The position numbers were made by a program, and so were the translations under genes. A stretch of DNA of 64,000 nucleotides from Rhizobium sp. Leaf371 (GTDB taxonomy: Bacteria; Pseudomonadota; Alphaproteobacteria; Rhizobiales; Rhizobiaceae). The DNA lies in NCBI RefSeq assembly GCF_001424045.1, contig NZ_LMQB01000023.1, positions 434,001 through 498,000 on the forward strand. Reading direction: 5' to 3'. The notes below the pieces were generated by a model, which had not been told where the DNA came from, did not search any database, and worked only from the letters and a program-made list of their open reading frames with translations. This document shows, one piece after another, positions 27,527 through 37,904 of this stretch. Numbering within the stretch: position 1 is the stretch's first letter; each line of letters starts with the position of its first letter.

Positions 27527-29038
27527 TCACGCAGCCAGCGCGACATGCGCATCGAACCAGTCAGCAAACGCCGCCCGTTCGGCAGCCGTCAGGTGCAGGT
27601 TCTGCTTGGTGCGCCGGACAAGCACGTCCTCGGATGTCTCGGCCCATTCGTTGGCGACGAGGTAGCGGACCTCGGCCTCGTAAAGCTGCCCGCCGAAATG
27701 CCGGCCGAGACCCTCGATCGACGTGACGCCCTTGACGATGCGGTTGACGCGGGCGCCGTAGAGGCGGCCGTAATGATGGACCAGCGCGCGCGGCATCCAG
27801 GGGTAGTCGCTGCGCATGCGGTCAGTGAACTGCACGTAATCGGCATTGGGGATTTCGCCGCCGGGCAGCGTCGCGCCGCGCGTCCAGTCGCCCTTCATGT
27901 TGGGGAAGAAGCCGGCGATCTTCTGGATGGCATGCTCGGAGAGCTTGCGGAACGTGGTGATCTTGCCGCCGTAGATGTTGAGCAGCGGGGCGCCGCCGGT
28001 CTCGTCCAGTTCGAAGACATAGTCGCGCGTGACGGCGGAGGGATTGCCCTTGCCGTCATCGAAGAGCGGGCGGACGCCGGAGAAGCTGTGCAGCACGTCG
28101 CTGCGACGCAGCTTCTCCTTGAAATAGCGGTTCACGGCGGCGAGCAGGTAATCGATCTCCTTCTCCTCGGCCTGAACCTCTTCCGGACGCCCTTCATAGG
28201 GAATGTCCGTGGTGCCGATCAGCGCCTTGTCGCCCTCATAGGGGTTGATGAAGATCACGCGCTTGTCGTGGTTCTGCACGAGATAGGCTTGGCTGCCCTC
28301 CCAGAACTTCGGCACGACGATATGGCTGCCCTTGACGAGGCGCACGTTCCGGCTGCTGTTGGAGCCGGCGACCCGGCCGACGATGTCGTTGACCCAGGGG
28401 CCGCCGGCATTGACGAGCACCTTTGCGCGGAACGACGCGAGTTCGCCGGTGCGCTCGTTGCGCGTCTCCACGCGCCAGCCGCCATCCTCGCGGCGGGCGC
28501 TGATGCAGGCGGTGCGCGTCAGCACGGTCGCACCCCGTTCGGCGGCATCCAGCGCGTTCAGCACCACGAGGCGCGCATCGTCCACCCAACAATCGGAATA
28601 CTCGAATCCCTTGGTGTATTTGTCGAGGATCGGCGCGCCCTCGGGATCTCTGTGCAGATCGAGCGAGCGGGTGCCCGGCAGGCGCTTGCGGCCGCCGAGA
28701 TGGTCGTAGAGGAAGAGGCCGAGCCGGACGAGCCAGGCGGGGCGATCGTCCGGGCTGTGCGGCAGCACGAAGCGCATCGGCCAGATGATGTGGCTTGCCG
28801 AGTTCAAAAGCACCTCGCGTTCGATCAGCGCTTCGCGCACGAGGCGAAACTCGTAATATTCGAGATAGCGCAGGCCGCCATGAACGAGCTTTCCCGAGCG
28901 AGACGACGTGCCTTCGGCCAGATCGCCTTTTTCGCAGAGGATGACCGAGAGGCCACGACCCGCGGCATCCCGCGCAATGCCGGCACCGTTGATGCCGCCG
29001 CCGATCACGAAGAGATCGACCGTCTTTGCTTCTGTCAT
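27527..29038 (-). CDS. eryB: erythritol phosphate dehydrogenase (GlpD-like FAD enzyme)
   Basis: This 503-aa protein belongs to the FAD-dependent glycerol-3-phosphate dehydrogenase family. The N-terminal dinucleotide fold is DLFVIGGGINGAGIARDAAGRG. The family motifs EGTSSRSGKLVHGGLRYLEYYEF and GGKITTFRKLSEHA are intact. In the ery pathway it oxidises erythritol 4-phosphate (D-erythritol 1-phosphate) to the tetrulose phosphate, probably passing electrons to the quinone pool at the membrane. The kinase and epimerase neighbours separated by 1 and 10 bp argue for EryB over a housekeeping GlpD. Confidence 0.9.
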   Translation of the reverse strand: MTEAKTVDLFVIGGGINGAGIARDAAGRGLSVILCEKGDLAEGTSSRSGKLVHGGLRYLEYYEFRLVREALIEREVLLNSASHIIWPMRFVLPHSPDDRPAWLVRLGLFLYDHLGGRKRLPGTRSLDLHRDPEGAPILDKYTKGFEYSDCWVDDARLVVLNALDAAERGATVLTRTACISARREDGGWRVETRNERTGELASFRAKVLVNAGGPWVNDIVGRVAGSNSSRNVRLVKGSHIVVPKFWEGSQAYLVQNHDKRVIFINPYEGDKALIGTTDIPYEGRPEEVQAEEKEIDYLLAAVNRYFKEKLRRSDVLHSFSGVRPLFDDGKGNPSAVTRDYVFELDETGGAPLLNIYGGKITTFRKLSEHAIQKIAGFFPNMKGDWTRGATLPGGEIPNADYVQFTDRMRSDYPWMPRALVHHYGRLYGARVNRIVKGVTSIEGLGRHFGGQLYEAEVRYLVANEWAETSEDVLVRRTKQNLHLTAAERAAFADWFDAHVALAA

Positions 29039-29039
29039 G

Positions 29040-30686
29040 TCAGGCTCCTCGAAGGTGGGATGTGTCGTCGCGCGTCGTCATGTCGGCAGGGTCCAGGGCG
29101 GCCGGCGTCGCCTCCCCTTCGGGGCGGGCATGCGCAGGCTCCTGTCCGAGCGTTTCCCAGACGGGCGTCAGGGACTGGCGGGCCGCGACATAGGCCGGGT
29201 ACAGGCGGTCGTAATGGCGGGCGAGATCGGGGTCGGGCGCCTCGGCCTGACCGAGAAGCGGGCTCACCCATTCGTCGATGCAGGCATCCATGGTGGGATA
29301 GACGCCGAGCGCCACCGCCGCCATCATCGCGGCGCCCGCGGCACCCGCCTCCTCGCGGTCGGAAATGCGAACGGGCGCATCGACCGAAGCGGCGAGCACA
29401 CCGCGCAGGGCGCGCGAACGGGCCGCTCCCCCGGTCAGCCGCAGCTCTTCCGGCATGGCACCCATCGCGGCATAGCAATCCCGCGTCGCCATGCCCAAAC
29501 CCTCGACCACGGCGCGCAGCATGTCGGGGAAACCATGACGCGTAGACAGGCCGATGAAGCCGGCGCGGGCATGGGCATTGACGAACGGCCCGCGCTCGCC
29601 GGCCTCGGAAATATAGGGATGATAGAGCAGTGCGCCGGGGCGCGTCGTTTCCAGCCAGTGCTCGATCCGCCCGACGAGATCGGAAAAGGCGACCTGCCGC
29701 CCCGCATCCGCCATCAGGTCCGCGGCAAGGCGAAGGATCCAGTCGATGTTGAGCGTCGCCCCCATATTCGTCTGAACCTGGGTGACGATACCGGGTACGG
29801 GCAGCGCGATGACATAGCCCGTGCCCTCGGCGTTCAGATGCACCGCGTCCACGGGCTTGGCGCGCATGTGAACGCCGGTGGAGCCGACGGTGGAACAGGC
29901 GGCATTGGTCGAGCGCGTCCGCACCCCGGCACCGAGCGCCGTCATGACCATATCGACATAACCGAGCGACACGGGCGTTCCCGCGCGCAGTCCGGTGACC
30001 CGGGCCGCCTCGGCCGAAAGCGGATGCTGGACCTGCGTGCCGTCGATGATCTCCGGCAGGAGGCTGCGGCGATGCGCAAGGCCGAGGCTGTCGATCGCGA
30101 GATCGTCGTACTGCCGGGTGCGAAAATTGCCGAAGGTGAAGCTTGCTTCCGACGGGTCGGTGGCGCGGATGCCGGTGAGGTTGAGGTAGAGCCAGTCCTT
30201 GCAATGCAGGGCGACCTCGGCCCCGTCCAGAAGCTCGGGGCGGTGGCGGTCCATATGCGCCATCTGCGCACTCTGCTGGCAGGTGTTGAGCCCGGTGCCG
30301 GTCGCCTCGAAGCGCACGCGATCCTCCGTGCGGCCGGCCAGGCGGCGCACGCTCGGCGCGGCGCGGGCATCGAGCCACAGCCAGGCATCGCAGACGGGAC
30401 GATTGTCCGACCCGACGAGCCATGTGCCGTCGCCTTGCGCGGTGACGGCGAGCGCCGCGGTCCTTGACGCGAGGCCGTCGATCTTTTCGCAAAGGCCCTT
30501 CAGCGCGGCGACGCAGTCCGCCCAGGTCTGTTCCAGGGATTGGGTCGCGGAGCCGTCGTCGCCGGTCGCGTAGACATTGCGCACGGACGCACAGCCGAGC
30601 TGGCGTCCGGTAAGATCGAAGGCGACGGCCTTGATGACCGACGTTCCCGCATCCACGCCGATGATGATGTCGCCACCGTCACGCAT
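29040..30686 (-). CDS. eryA: erythritol kinase (FGGY family)
   Basis: This 548-aa FGGY carbohydrate kinase has the N-terminal phosphate-binding loop DAGTSVIKAVAFDLTG and the C-terminal ATPase motif RLTGGAARSRALRGVLA with the following EEAGAAGAAMMAA. It phosphorylates erythritol as the first catabolic step. It opens the minus-strand eryABCD operon, and its stop is one base from the eryB start. The start at 30686 (MRDGGDIIIGVDAG) is the only one giving an intact N-terminal fold. Confidence 0.9.
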   Translation of the reverse strand: MRDGGDIIIGVDAGTSVIKAVAFDLTGRQLGCASVRNVYATGDDGSATQSLEQTWADCVAALKGLCEKIDGLASRTAALAVTAQGDGTWLVGSDNRPVCDAWLWLDARAAPSVRRLAGRTEDRVRFEATGTGLNTCQQSAQMAHMDRHRPELLDGAEVALHCKDWLYLNLTGIRATDPSEASFTFGNFRTRQYDDLAIDSLGLAHRRSLLPEIIDGTQVQHPLSAEAARVTGLRAGTPVSLGYVDMVMTALGAGVRTRSTNAACSTVGSTGVHMRAKPVDAVHLNAEGTGYVIALPVPGIVTQVQTNMGATLNIDWILRLAADLMADAGRQVAFSDLVGRIEHWLETTRPGALLYHPYISEAGERGPFVNAHARAGFIGLSTRHGFPDMLRAVVEGLGMATRDCYAAMGAMPEELRLTGGAARSRALRGVLAASVDAPVRISDREEAGAAGAAMMAAVALGVYPTMDACIDEWVSPLLGQAEAPDPDLARHYDRLYPAYVAARQSLTPVWETLGQEPAHARPEGEATPAALDPADMTTRDDTSHLRGA

Positions 30687-31236
30687 GCCGCATCCACAAG
30701 GCTTGTCGCCGCGCTCCTGCCCATGCCATCATCGGTGCTCCTCCCATTCTCGCAGAGCCCTTATCGGAAGGGCGCCCGGCCATGTCATCCTCCAAGATAA
30801 CAATCCGCCATCACGATATCTCACAAACATCACACTGATGTCGAAATATCTTTCTGCTTCCGCATTTTTTTTCATAAATGATCTGCCGTGTCAAGGTTGC
30901 CAAGCGAGAGCCGTGGCCGCAGATGACGGCATATTGCGGTGCCGGCTCTCCGATCGGACGAACCATTCGATCACAGTCTTCCAGCAGCGCCAAATCCGCG
31001 CAAGAAGCCGTCTTCCATTATCATTAAACCAATAGAATCAGACTACCGAACCGTTTCAGGCTTCGCGTGAGATGCGTTCCGTGGCCATCAAACGCGCGGC
31101 AATAGGACGCTTTCCTCAGTCTTCACCCTCCGGCGACCCACCGCTGAAGTCGCCTCCTCCCGCATCTCCTGAGCCGTGAATTCGGTAAGCAGGTGCCGTT
31201 GACAGTCGGAAAATTTTCTACCATTGTTCGATCCAT

Positions 31237-31265
31237 TGATAACACAGACCTATCATCTGTTATCA
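31237..31265. promoter_or_regulatory. inverted repeat, candidate operator of the erythritol transporter operon
   Basis: TGATAACA (31237-31244) and TGTTATCA (31258-31265) are perfect 8-bp arms around a 13-bp spacer. They are 258 bp before the DUF2291 start and next to an AT-rich block suited to a promoter. EryD or the nearby DeoR protein are the obvious candidates; this is inferred from location. Confidence 0.45.
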
Positions 31266-31335
31266 TCAAGCATGAAGGCCGACGGGAGGAGATCGTCGGC
31301 GGGATGCGCCGTCGATGTGCAAGGGAGGAGACGTC

Positions 31336-31434
31336 ATGAACAGAACAGCGATCCCGTTCCGCGACCGGACCCTCCGCCGTCGCACCGTGCTGCCCGCCAG
31401 CCACCGTTCCCGCAACGACCGTCCCCAGAGATGA
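31336..31434 (+). CDS. possible 32-aa leader ORF with strong ribosome site
   Basis: An ATG at 31336 follows GGGAGGAG at good spacing and opens 32 codons beginning MNRTAIPFRDRTLRRR and ending in DRPQR. The peptide is extremely Arg-rich (about a third). It lies between the candidate operator and the DUF2291 gene, where a translated leader could influence expression. Apart from the ribosome site there is no coding evidence. Confidence 0.3.
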   Translation: MNRTAIPFRDRTLRRRTVLPASHRSRNDRPQR

Positions 31435-31522
31435 CCTTCGACACGTCGTCGCGGACATCCGCGGCGTTCAACCGACCTTTGCGCCTCCCTCAAGAGGCGA
31501 TTTCAGATGTGAGGCTTTCGTC

Positions 31523-32175
31523 ATGAGCACCCTTGCCGAAGCAAAATCGATACATTCCCCCCGCTTCACCCGCGGTCGCCTGGTCACGGCCGTGTTGGCC
31601 GTGATCCTCGTCGGTGCCATGGCCTATGATACGCGCGTGGTTCAGATCGGCTCCGAACATGACGTGCGCGCCGACGTGTTCTCGCCGGAAGCTTTCGGGG
31701 CCGAGAATTTTCCCAAGGTCCGCGACAGCGTGGCGAGCCGCGCGGTCGATGCCGCCGAACTCGGCCAGGCGATTGCCGCCGACAAGGCGGCCGCCGGCAC
31801 CAAATACGGCGTCGCCACCAGCACCGGCCCTGTCATCCCGGTCAAGTTCACCGGCGTCGTCGGCGAGCGCAAGTCGAGCACCAACACGATCGCCGTGTCC
31901 GGCCTGCCCGAGGGGACCGTGGTGCGGGTCCAGACCGGCCCGGCGATCAACGGCACGGACCTGCGCGATGCCACCGGCGAGATCGAGTTCGGCCAGTTCA
32001 CCAACCAGATCGAGTACCAGAACGCCGGCTCGGCGCTGAACAACGCCATGAAGAAAGAGGCGCTCGGCAGTCTCGATCCGGCCGCGCTTCAAGGCAAGAC
32101 GGTGGAAATCACCGGCGTGTTCAAGCTGATCAACCCCAAGAACTGGCTGGTCACGCCCGTCGTGGTGACCGTGAA

Positions 32176-32179
<4 letters not shown>
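31523..32179 (+). CDS. DUF2291 family periplasmic protein of sugar ABC operon
   Basis: This 218-aa protein has a single N-terminal membrane anchor or signal (LVTAVLAVILVGAMAYDTRVV) and a periplasmic beta-rich domain with IPVKFTGVVGERKSSTNTIAVSGLPEGTVV, typical of DUF2291. Members are regularly the first gene of ribose/xylose-type ABC operons, but their role is not established. The stop overlaps the ATPase start by 4 bp (32176-32179). TGAGG precedes the ATG. Confidence 0.85.
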
Positions 32180-33765
<1,586 letters not shown>

Positions 33766-33767
33766 TC

Positions 33768-34805
33768 ATGTCGGCAACCCATTCCACCGCGCGCCCGACG
33801 CCGCAGAAGAAGACGATGAACATCGCTCAGCTCCTGCTCGAGGGCCGCGCCTTCTTCGCCCTGATCGCGATCATCGTCGTGTTCTCGCTGTTGTCGCCCT
33901 ATTATTTCTCCGTCGCCAATTTCCTGATCATGTCGTCGCATGTGGCGATCTTCGGGATTCTCGCCATCGGCATGCTGCTCGTGATCCTCAATGGCGGCAT
34001 TGACCTCTCGGTCGGCTCGACGCTCGGGCTGTCCGGCGTCGTCGCCGGCTATCTCATGCAGGGCGTCACGCTCGAGCAGCTCGGTGTGGTGCTGTATCCG
34101 CCGGTCTGGGTCGTGGTCATTCTGACCTGCGCGCTCGGCGCCTTCGTCGGCGCGGTCAATGGCGTGCTGATCGCCTATTTCCGCGTTCCCGCCTTCGTGG
34201 CGACGCTCGGCGTCCTCTATGTCGCGCGCGGGGTGGCCCTGCTGATGACCAATGGCCTCACCTTCAACAATCTCGGCGGACGGCCGGAGCTCGGCAATAC
34301 CGGCTTCGACTGGCTGGGCTTCAACCGGCTGTTCGGCGTGCCGATCGGCGTTCTCGTGCTCGCTCTGCTCGCTATCCTCTGCTTCGTCATGCTCAGCCGG
34401 TCGGCTTTCGGCCGCTGGCTCTATGCGTCGGGCGGCAACGAGCGGGCGGCAGAGCTGTCCGGCGTGCCGGTCAAGCGGGTCAAGATCATCGTCTATGTGC
34501 TCTCGGGCGTCTGCGCGGCGATGGCCGGCCTCGTCCTGTCGTCGCAGCTGACCTCCGCCGGCCCCACGGCCGGGACCACCTACGAATTGACGGCGATTGC
34601 GGCCGTCGTCATCGGCGGCGCGGCGCTCACCGGCGGACGCGGCACGATCGGCGGCACCATGCTCGGCGCCTTCGTCATCGGCTTCCTGTCGGATGGCCTC
34701 GTCATCATCGGCGTGTCCTCCTACTGGCAGACCGTCTTTACCGGCGCGGTCATCGTGCTCGCCGTCCTGCTCAACAGCATCCAGTACGGGCGCCGCCCGA
34801 AGTAA
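33768..34805 (+). CDS. eryF: sugar (erythritol) ABC transporter permease
   Basis: This 345-aa CUT2-class permease has about ten hydrophobic segments. Family features are GGIDLSVGSTLGLSGVVAG near residue 80, FRVPAFVATLGVLYVARG near residue 140, YASGGNERAAELSGVPVKRVK (the ATPase-contact loop) and the C-terminal GGRGTIGGTMLGAFVIG. It follows the ATPase gene by 2 bp and is translated with it. Confidence 0.92.
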   Translation: MSATHSTARPTPQKKTMNIAQLLLEGRAFFALIAIIVVFSLLSPYYFSVANFLIMSSHVAIFGILAIGMLLVILNGGIDLSVGSTLGLSGVVAGYLMQGVTLEQLGVVLYPPVWVVVILTCALGAFVGAVNGVLIAYFRVPAFVATLGVLYVARGVALLMTNGLTFNNLGGRPELGNTGFDWLGFNRLFGVPIGVLVLALLAILCFVMLSRSAFGRWLYASGGNERAAELSGVPVKRVKIIVYVLSGVCAAMAGLVLSSQLTSAGPTAGTTYELTAIAAVVIGGAALTGGRGTIGGTMLGAFVIGFLSDGLVIIGVSSYWQTVFTGAVIVLAVLLNSIQYGRRPK

Positions 34806-34936
34806 GCGGCGACCGACACACGACCTTCTCCGCCTATCCGGCCCCTGCCTTTCGAGGAGAGGCGGCGCCGGCCACGGACAAGCACCGCCGGGTGACCGGC
34901 ACAACCGAACCGCATTTCAAAACCGGGAGAGAGACC

Positions 34937-35884
34937 ATGATGAAACAAGCAACCCGCCTCTTGATGGCCGCCGCCGCTGCCGCCACGATGTTCGCCAGCA
35001 CCGCCTATGCCGAGGGCCTGATGACGGTGATCGTCAACGATCCGTCCAACCCCTACTGGCTGACCGAAGGCAATGTTGCCAAGGCCGCTGCCGAAAAGCT
35101 CGGCTATACCGCGACCGTCGGCGCGCATAAGGGCGATACCAACACCGAGAGCAACCTGATCGATACCGCCATCACCAACAAGTCGGTCGCGATCATCCTC
35201 GATCCGGCCAATGCCGACGGCTCCGTCGGCGCGGTGAAGAAGGCCGTTGCCGCCGGCATTCCGGTCATCCTCGTCAATGCCGAGATCAACCAGGAAGGTC
35301 TTGCCAAGGCGCAGCTCGTTTCCAACAATGCGCAGGGTGCCGCCCTCGGTGCCACGCAGTGGGTGGAAGCCGTCGGCGACAAGGGCAAGTATGTCGAACT
35401 CTTCGGCGCCCCCTCCGACAACAATGCCGCGACCCGCTCCAACGGTTACGAGACCGTTCTCACGCAGTATCCGGACCTCGAAAAGGTGGCGTCCGAAGTG
35501 GCCGACTGGGATCGCACCAAGGGCCACGACAAGATGCAGTCCATGCTGCAGGCCAATCCCGACATCAACGGCGTGATCTCCGGCAATGACGAAATGGCGC
35601 TCGGCGCCATCGCGGCGCTCAAGGAAGCCGGCAAGATCGCCAACGTCAAGGTCGGCGGCTTCGACGGCTCGCCGGATGCGGTCGCCGCCATCAAGGCCGG
35701 CGAACTGCAGTACACCGTGCTTCAGCCGGTCGCCGTCTTCTCGGAAGAAGCCGTGAAGCAGGCCGACAGCTTCATCAAGACGGGCGCGACGGGCGCCAAG
35801 TCCGAAAAGCAGCTGTTCGATTGCCTGCTCATCACCAAGGACAATGTCGACAAGTACTCGGCACCCTTCGTCCTCGATAAGTAA
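34937..35884 (+). CDS. eryG: sugar (erythritol) ABC transporter substrate-binding protein
   Basis: This 315-aa periplasmic binding protein of the ribose/LacI-fold class has an N-terminal signal (MMKQATRLLMAAAAAATMFASTAYAEG). In the mature part, VIVNDPSNPYW and SVAIILDPANADGSVGAVKKA lie in the first lobe, and NGVISGNDEMALGAIAALKEAGK and VGGFDGSPDAVAAIKAGEL in the second. The start at 34937 has GGGAGAGAG upstream. A good terminator 17 bp after the stop ends the transporter operon. Confidence 0.92.
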   Translation: MMKQATRLLMAAAAAATMFASTAYAEGLMTVIVNDPSNPYWLTEGNVAKAAAEKLGYTATVGAHKGDTNTESNLIDTAITNKSVAIILDPANADGSVGAVKKAVAAGIPVILVNAEINQEGLAKAQLVSNNAQGAALGATQWVEAVGDKGKYVELFGAPSDNNAATRSNGYETVLTQYPDLEKVASEVADWDRTKGHDKMQSMLQANPDINGVISGNDEMALGAIAALKEAGKIANVKVGGFDGSPDAVAAIKAGELQYTVLQPVAVFSEEAVKQADSFIKTGATGAKSEKQLFDCLLITKDNVDKYSAPFVLDK

Positions 35885-35900
35885 GCTCCCAAGGCCAGAG

Positions 35901-35926
35901 AGGGCGCCGTCCGCGGCGCCCTTTTC
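35901..35926 (+). terminator. rho-independent terminator after eryG
   Basis: AGGGCGCCG (35901-35909) pairs with CGGCGCCCT (35914-35922) around TCCG, followed by TTTCT. It closes the transporter operon. Confidence 0.93.
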
Positions 35927-36000
35927 TCCGCATTGCCCTCAGGTCGCCGCGCTCGCTGGTCGCATCCGTGCGAACGGGTTTTCCGTTGAAGGTTTTATGC

Positions 36001-36079
36001 GCTAGTGGTTTGATTCCGACATTTGCTCCCGTTTGCAGCACCCATGAGGGCAAATGTCGAAATCCAAAAAACCACTAGC
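36001..36079. repeat. nested inverted repeat upstream of the DeoR gene
   Basis: Outer arms GCTAGTGGTTT (36001-36011) and AAACCACTAGC (36069-36079) are perfect over 11 bp. Inner arms CGACATTTGC (36017-36026) and GCAAATGTCG (36050-36059) are perfect over 10 bp. The inner core GACATTTG recurs in the next inverted repeat. It could be a cruciform-type regulatory site or a small non-coding mobile repeat. Confidence 0.8.
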
Positions 36080-36103
36080 AAGTTTATGATTCGAGTGGAA
36101 TTT

Positions 36104-36162
36104 CAGAATGTGACATTTGATCACCGCGTTCGCCGCTGGTGGGTATCAAATGTCAAATTCAG
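36104..36162. promoter_or_regulatory. second GACATTTG inverted repeat, candidate operator of the DeoR gene
   Basis: TGACATTTGAT (36111-36121) and ATCAAATGTCA (36145-36155) are perfect 11-bp arms; with flanks the arms extend to 18 bp with two mismatches (36104-36121 and 36145-36162). It ends 41 bp before the DeoR-family start, a normal autoregulatory position. Confidence 0.55.
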
Positions 36163-36202
36163 TCCGCTAGGACGCAGGCAGAGCGAACAGAGGGGCACCG
36201 GG

Positions 36203-37048
36203 ATGACGAACAAGACAACCGCCAGTCCGTTCATGTCCGAGCTTCCGAGCGACAGTCGCCATGCCCGCCAGATCGTGCGCCGCCAGCTGATCGCCGAGGC
36301 CGTGATGGCCGAGGGCTCCATGCGGATCGAGGACCTGACCGACCGTTTCGGCATCAGCCTGATGACGGCGCACCGGGATGTCGACGAACTTGTCAGCCGC
36401 GGCCTTTTCCGCAAGACGCGCGGTATCGTCACCGCCGCCCCGACGAGCCTGATCGAATCCAGCGACGTCTACCGATCGAGCCGCCAGGCTCGCGAGAAAG
36501 CTGCGATCGCCCGGGCGGCCATGACCTTCATCGAGCCGGGACAGGCGATCTTCTTCGACGACAGCACCACCGTGCTGCAGATGGCCCACCACCTGCCGGA
36601 AAAAGTGCCGCTGACGGTCATTACCAATTCGCTCAATCTGATGAACGAGCTGAAGGCCGTGCCGGACGTCACGCTGCTCGGTCTTGGCGGGCAGTTCTAC
36701 AACTGGTGCAATGCCTTCATGGGCCGCATGACCATCCGCGAGATCGAAAAACTCCGGGGCGATACCGTGTTCATGTCGATGTCGGCCATTCTCGACGATG
36801 TCGCGTTTCACCAGTCGCCGGAAATGGTGGAGACCAAGCGGGCGATGTTCGACAGCGCCGCCATGCGCATCCTTCTGGCCGACCACACGAAATTCGAGCG
36901 CCGGGCGCTCTATTCCTTCGCAGCCCTCACCGAGTTCGATCTCGTCATCGTGGACGACAATATCGCGCCGGAGCATCTGGAGCGCATGCGCTCCAAGGGC
37001 ATCAACCTGATGGTCGCGCCGGTGGACCGGCCGAAGGTCGGGCGATAG
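36203..37048 (+). CDS. DeoR/GlpR-family transcriptional regulator
   Basis: This 281-aa regulator has an N-terminal winged helix (residues about 20-75: RQLIAEAVMAEGSMRIEDLTDRFGISLMTAHRDVDELVSRGLFRKTRG) and a DeoR C-terminal sugar-phosphate sensor with FIEPGQAIFFDDSTTVLQMA and the late ADHTKFERRALYSF. In Brucella and Rhizobium a DeoR gene of this kind heads the eryR-tpiA2-rpiB unit of the ery locus. Here the downstream genes are absent. The ATG at 36203 is used because upstream frame extensions run through the inverted repeats. Confidence 0.9.
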   Translation: MTNKTTASPFMSELPSDSRHARQIVRRQLIAEAVMAEGSMRIEDLTDRFGISLMTAHRDVDELVSRGLFRKTRGIVTAAPTSLIESSDVYRSSRQAREKAAIARAAMTFIEPGQAIFFDDSTTVLQMAHHLPEKVPLTVITNSLNLMNELKAVPDVTLLGLGGQFYNWCNAFMGRMTIREIEKLRGDTVFMSMSAILDDVAFHQSPEMVETKRAMFDSAAMRILLADHTKFERRALYSFAALTEFDLVIVDDNIAPEHLERMRSKGINLMVAPVDRPKVGR

Positions 37049-37057
37049 GGCGTCCGC

Positions 37058-37792
37058 TCAAGGGGCGCTCTGCGGATTGGCGAAGACGAGTTCCATGCGA
37101 TCCGCCAGAAACCGGGTGCGGATCGCCTGCACCGGCCGGTCCTCGAGATCAACATCGACGGCATTGGTGACGAGCACGATGGCATCGGCGGCGCAGGCGA
37201 GCGCGTCGGCATCGGTCGCAGCGATCCGTTCGGCCGTCAGGCGCGTTTCGCGCCGACGATAATCGGCAAGGCCGCAGCGCTGCAGCGCCTGGGTGATCGA
37301 GCCCTCCTGCGCATAGGCCGCGATGATGCCGGGAAAGCGCTCGGCCGAGAAGTGCGAGGTGGAGCGGGACAGAGGCACGCCGTCCACCACGGCCATATGG
37401 TCCAGCCGGTGAAGCGGGGCGCCCGGCGCGAGGCCGAGCAGCCGCGCCATGGCCATGTCCGCCACCACCTTCTGCGATCCGACGAGACGCCCCGAGGGCT
37501 CCAGCGATTGCCGCATCATGTTTTCGGAAAACCGCGCCCGCGTGCCGATCGGATAGGAGATGCGCGGCTCGACCGGATTGACGAAGGTCCCGCGACCCCG
37601 CTCGGCCCGGACGATGCCCTCCGCCGCAAGGGCCGCGATGGCGCGGCGCACCGTGTGGCGGTTGACGCCATAGTCGGCCGCAAGCTCCGTTTCCGGCGGC
37701 AGACGGTCGGTGACTGCGGCCGCAAGGATCGAGGCGCGAATGCCATCGGCCACCCGGCGCCAGCGTGAAATTCCGTCATCCTGTCTGTCCAT
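37058..37792 (-). CDS. phnF: GntR/HutC-family phosphonate regulator
   Basis: This 244-aa regulator has a GntR winged helix in the first 75 residues (RLPPETELAADYGVNRHTVRRAIAALAAEGIVRAERGRGTFV) and a UTRA ligand-binding domain after it (ENMMRQSLEPSGRLVGSQ... LHRLDHMAVVDGVPLSRSTSHF). It is divergent from phnG with a perfect TTGTCTA/TAGACAA repeat between them, as expected for PhnF. The start at 37792 (MDRQDDG) is preferred; a GTG at 37816 is also in frame. Confidence 0.92.
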   Translation of the reverse strand: MDRQDDGISRWRRVADGIRASILAAAVTDRLPPETELAADYGVNRHTVRRAIAALAAEGIVRAERGRGTFVNPVEPRISYPIGTRARFSENMMRQSLEPSGRLVGSQKVVADMAMARLLGLAPGAPLHRLDHMAVVDGVPLSRSTSHFSAERFPGIIAAYAQEGSITQALQRCGLADYRRRETRLTAERIAATDADALACAADAIVLVTNAVDVDLEDRPVQAIRTRFLADRMELVFANPQSAP

Positions 37793-37872
37793 GGCCCATC
37801 CCTTCAGCGCCGCCACGAACGAGTGTCACAGCGGCGTCATGGTTCTCGGGTTATAAATCGGATCAAGATTAG

Positions 37873-37892
37873 TTGTCTACACAAATAGACAA
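37873..37892. promoter_or_regulatory. PhnF operator candidate
   Basis: TTGTCTA (37873-37879) and TAGACAA (37886-37892) are perfect 7-bp arms with a 6-bp spacer, the half-sites expected for HutC-subfamily GntR proteins. The site ends 12 bp before the phnG start and is 81 bp from phnF, so it could repress both. Confidence 0.75.
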
Positions 37893-37904
37893 ATAGGATC
37901 CGAA

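Larger units (their letters stand above)
30687..31522. promoter_or_regulatory. divergent ery promoter region
   Basis: These 836 bp separate eryA (minus) from the transporter operon (plus) and are AT-rich in two blocks (30790-30890 and 31200-31270). They contain ACATCA-CAC-TGATGT (30827-30841). The half-site GATAACA occurs at 30796-30802, at 31238-31244 and inverted at 31258-31264, so one regulator could see both promoters. A TTGACA on the minus strand near 30889-30894 is a possible eryA -35. A 32-codon open frame is listed separately. Confidence 0.5.

Noticed and set aside
27527-30686. Interpretation of the FAD dehydrogenase and FGGY kinase as glycerol catabolism (glpD, glpK)
   Set aside because: The adjacent EryC-type epimerase and SorC regulator in the order A-B-C-D, and a CUT2 transporter opposite, fit erythritol better.
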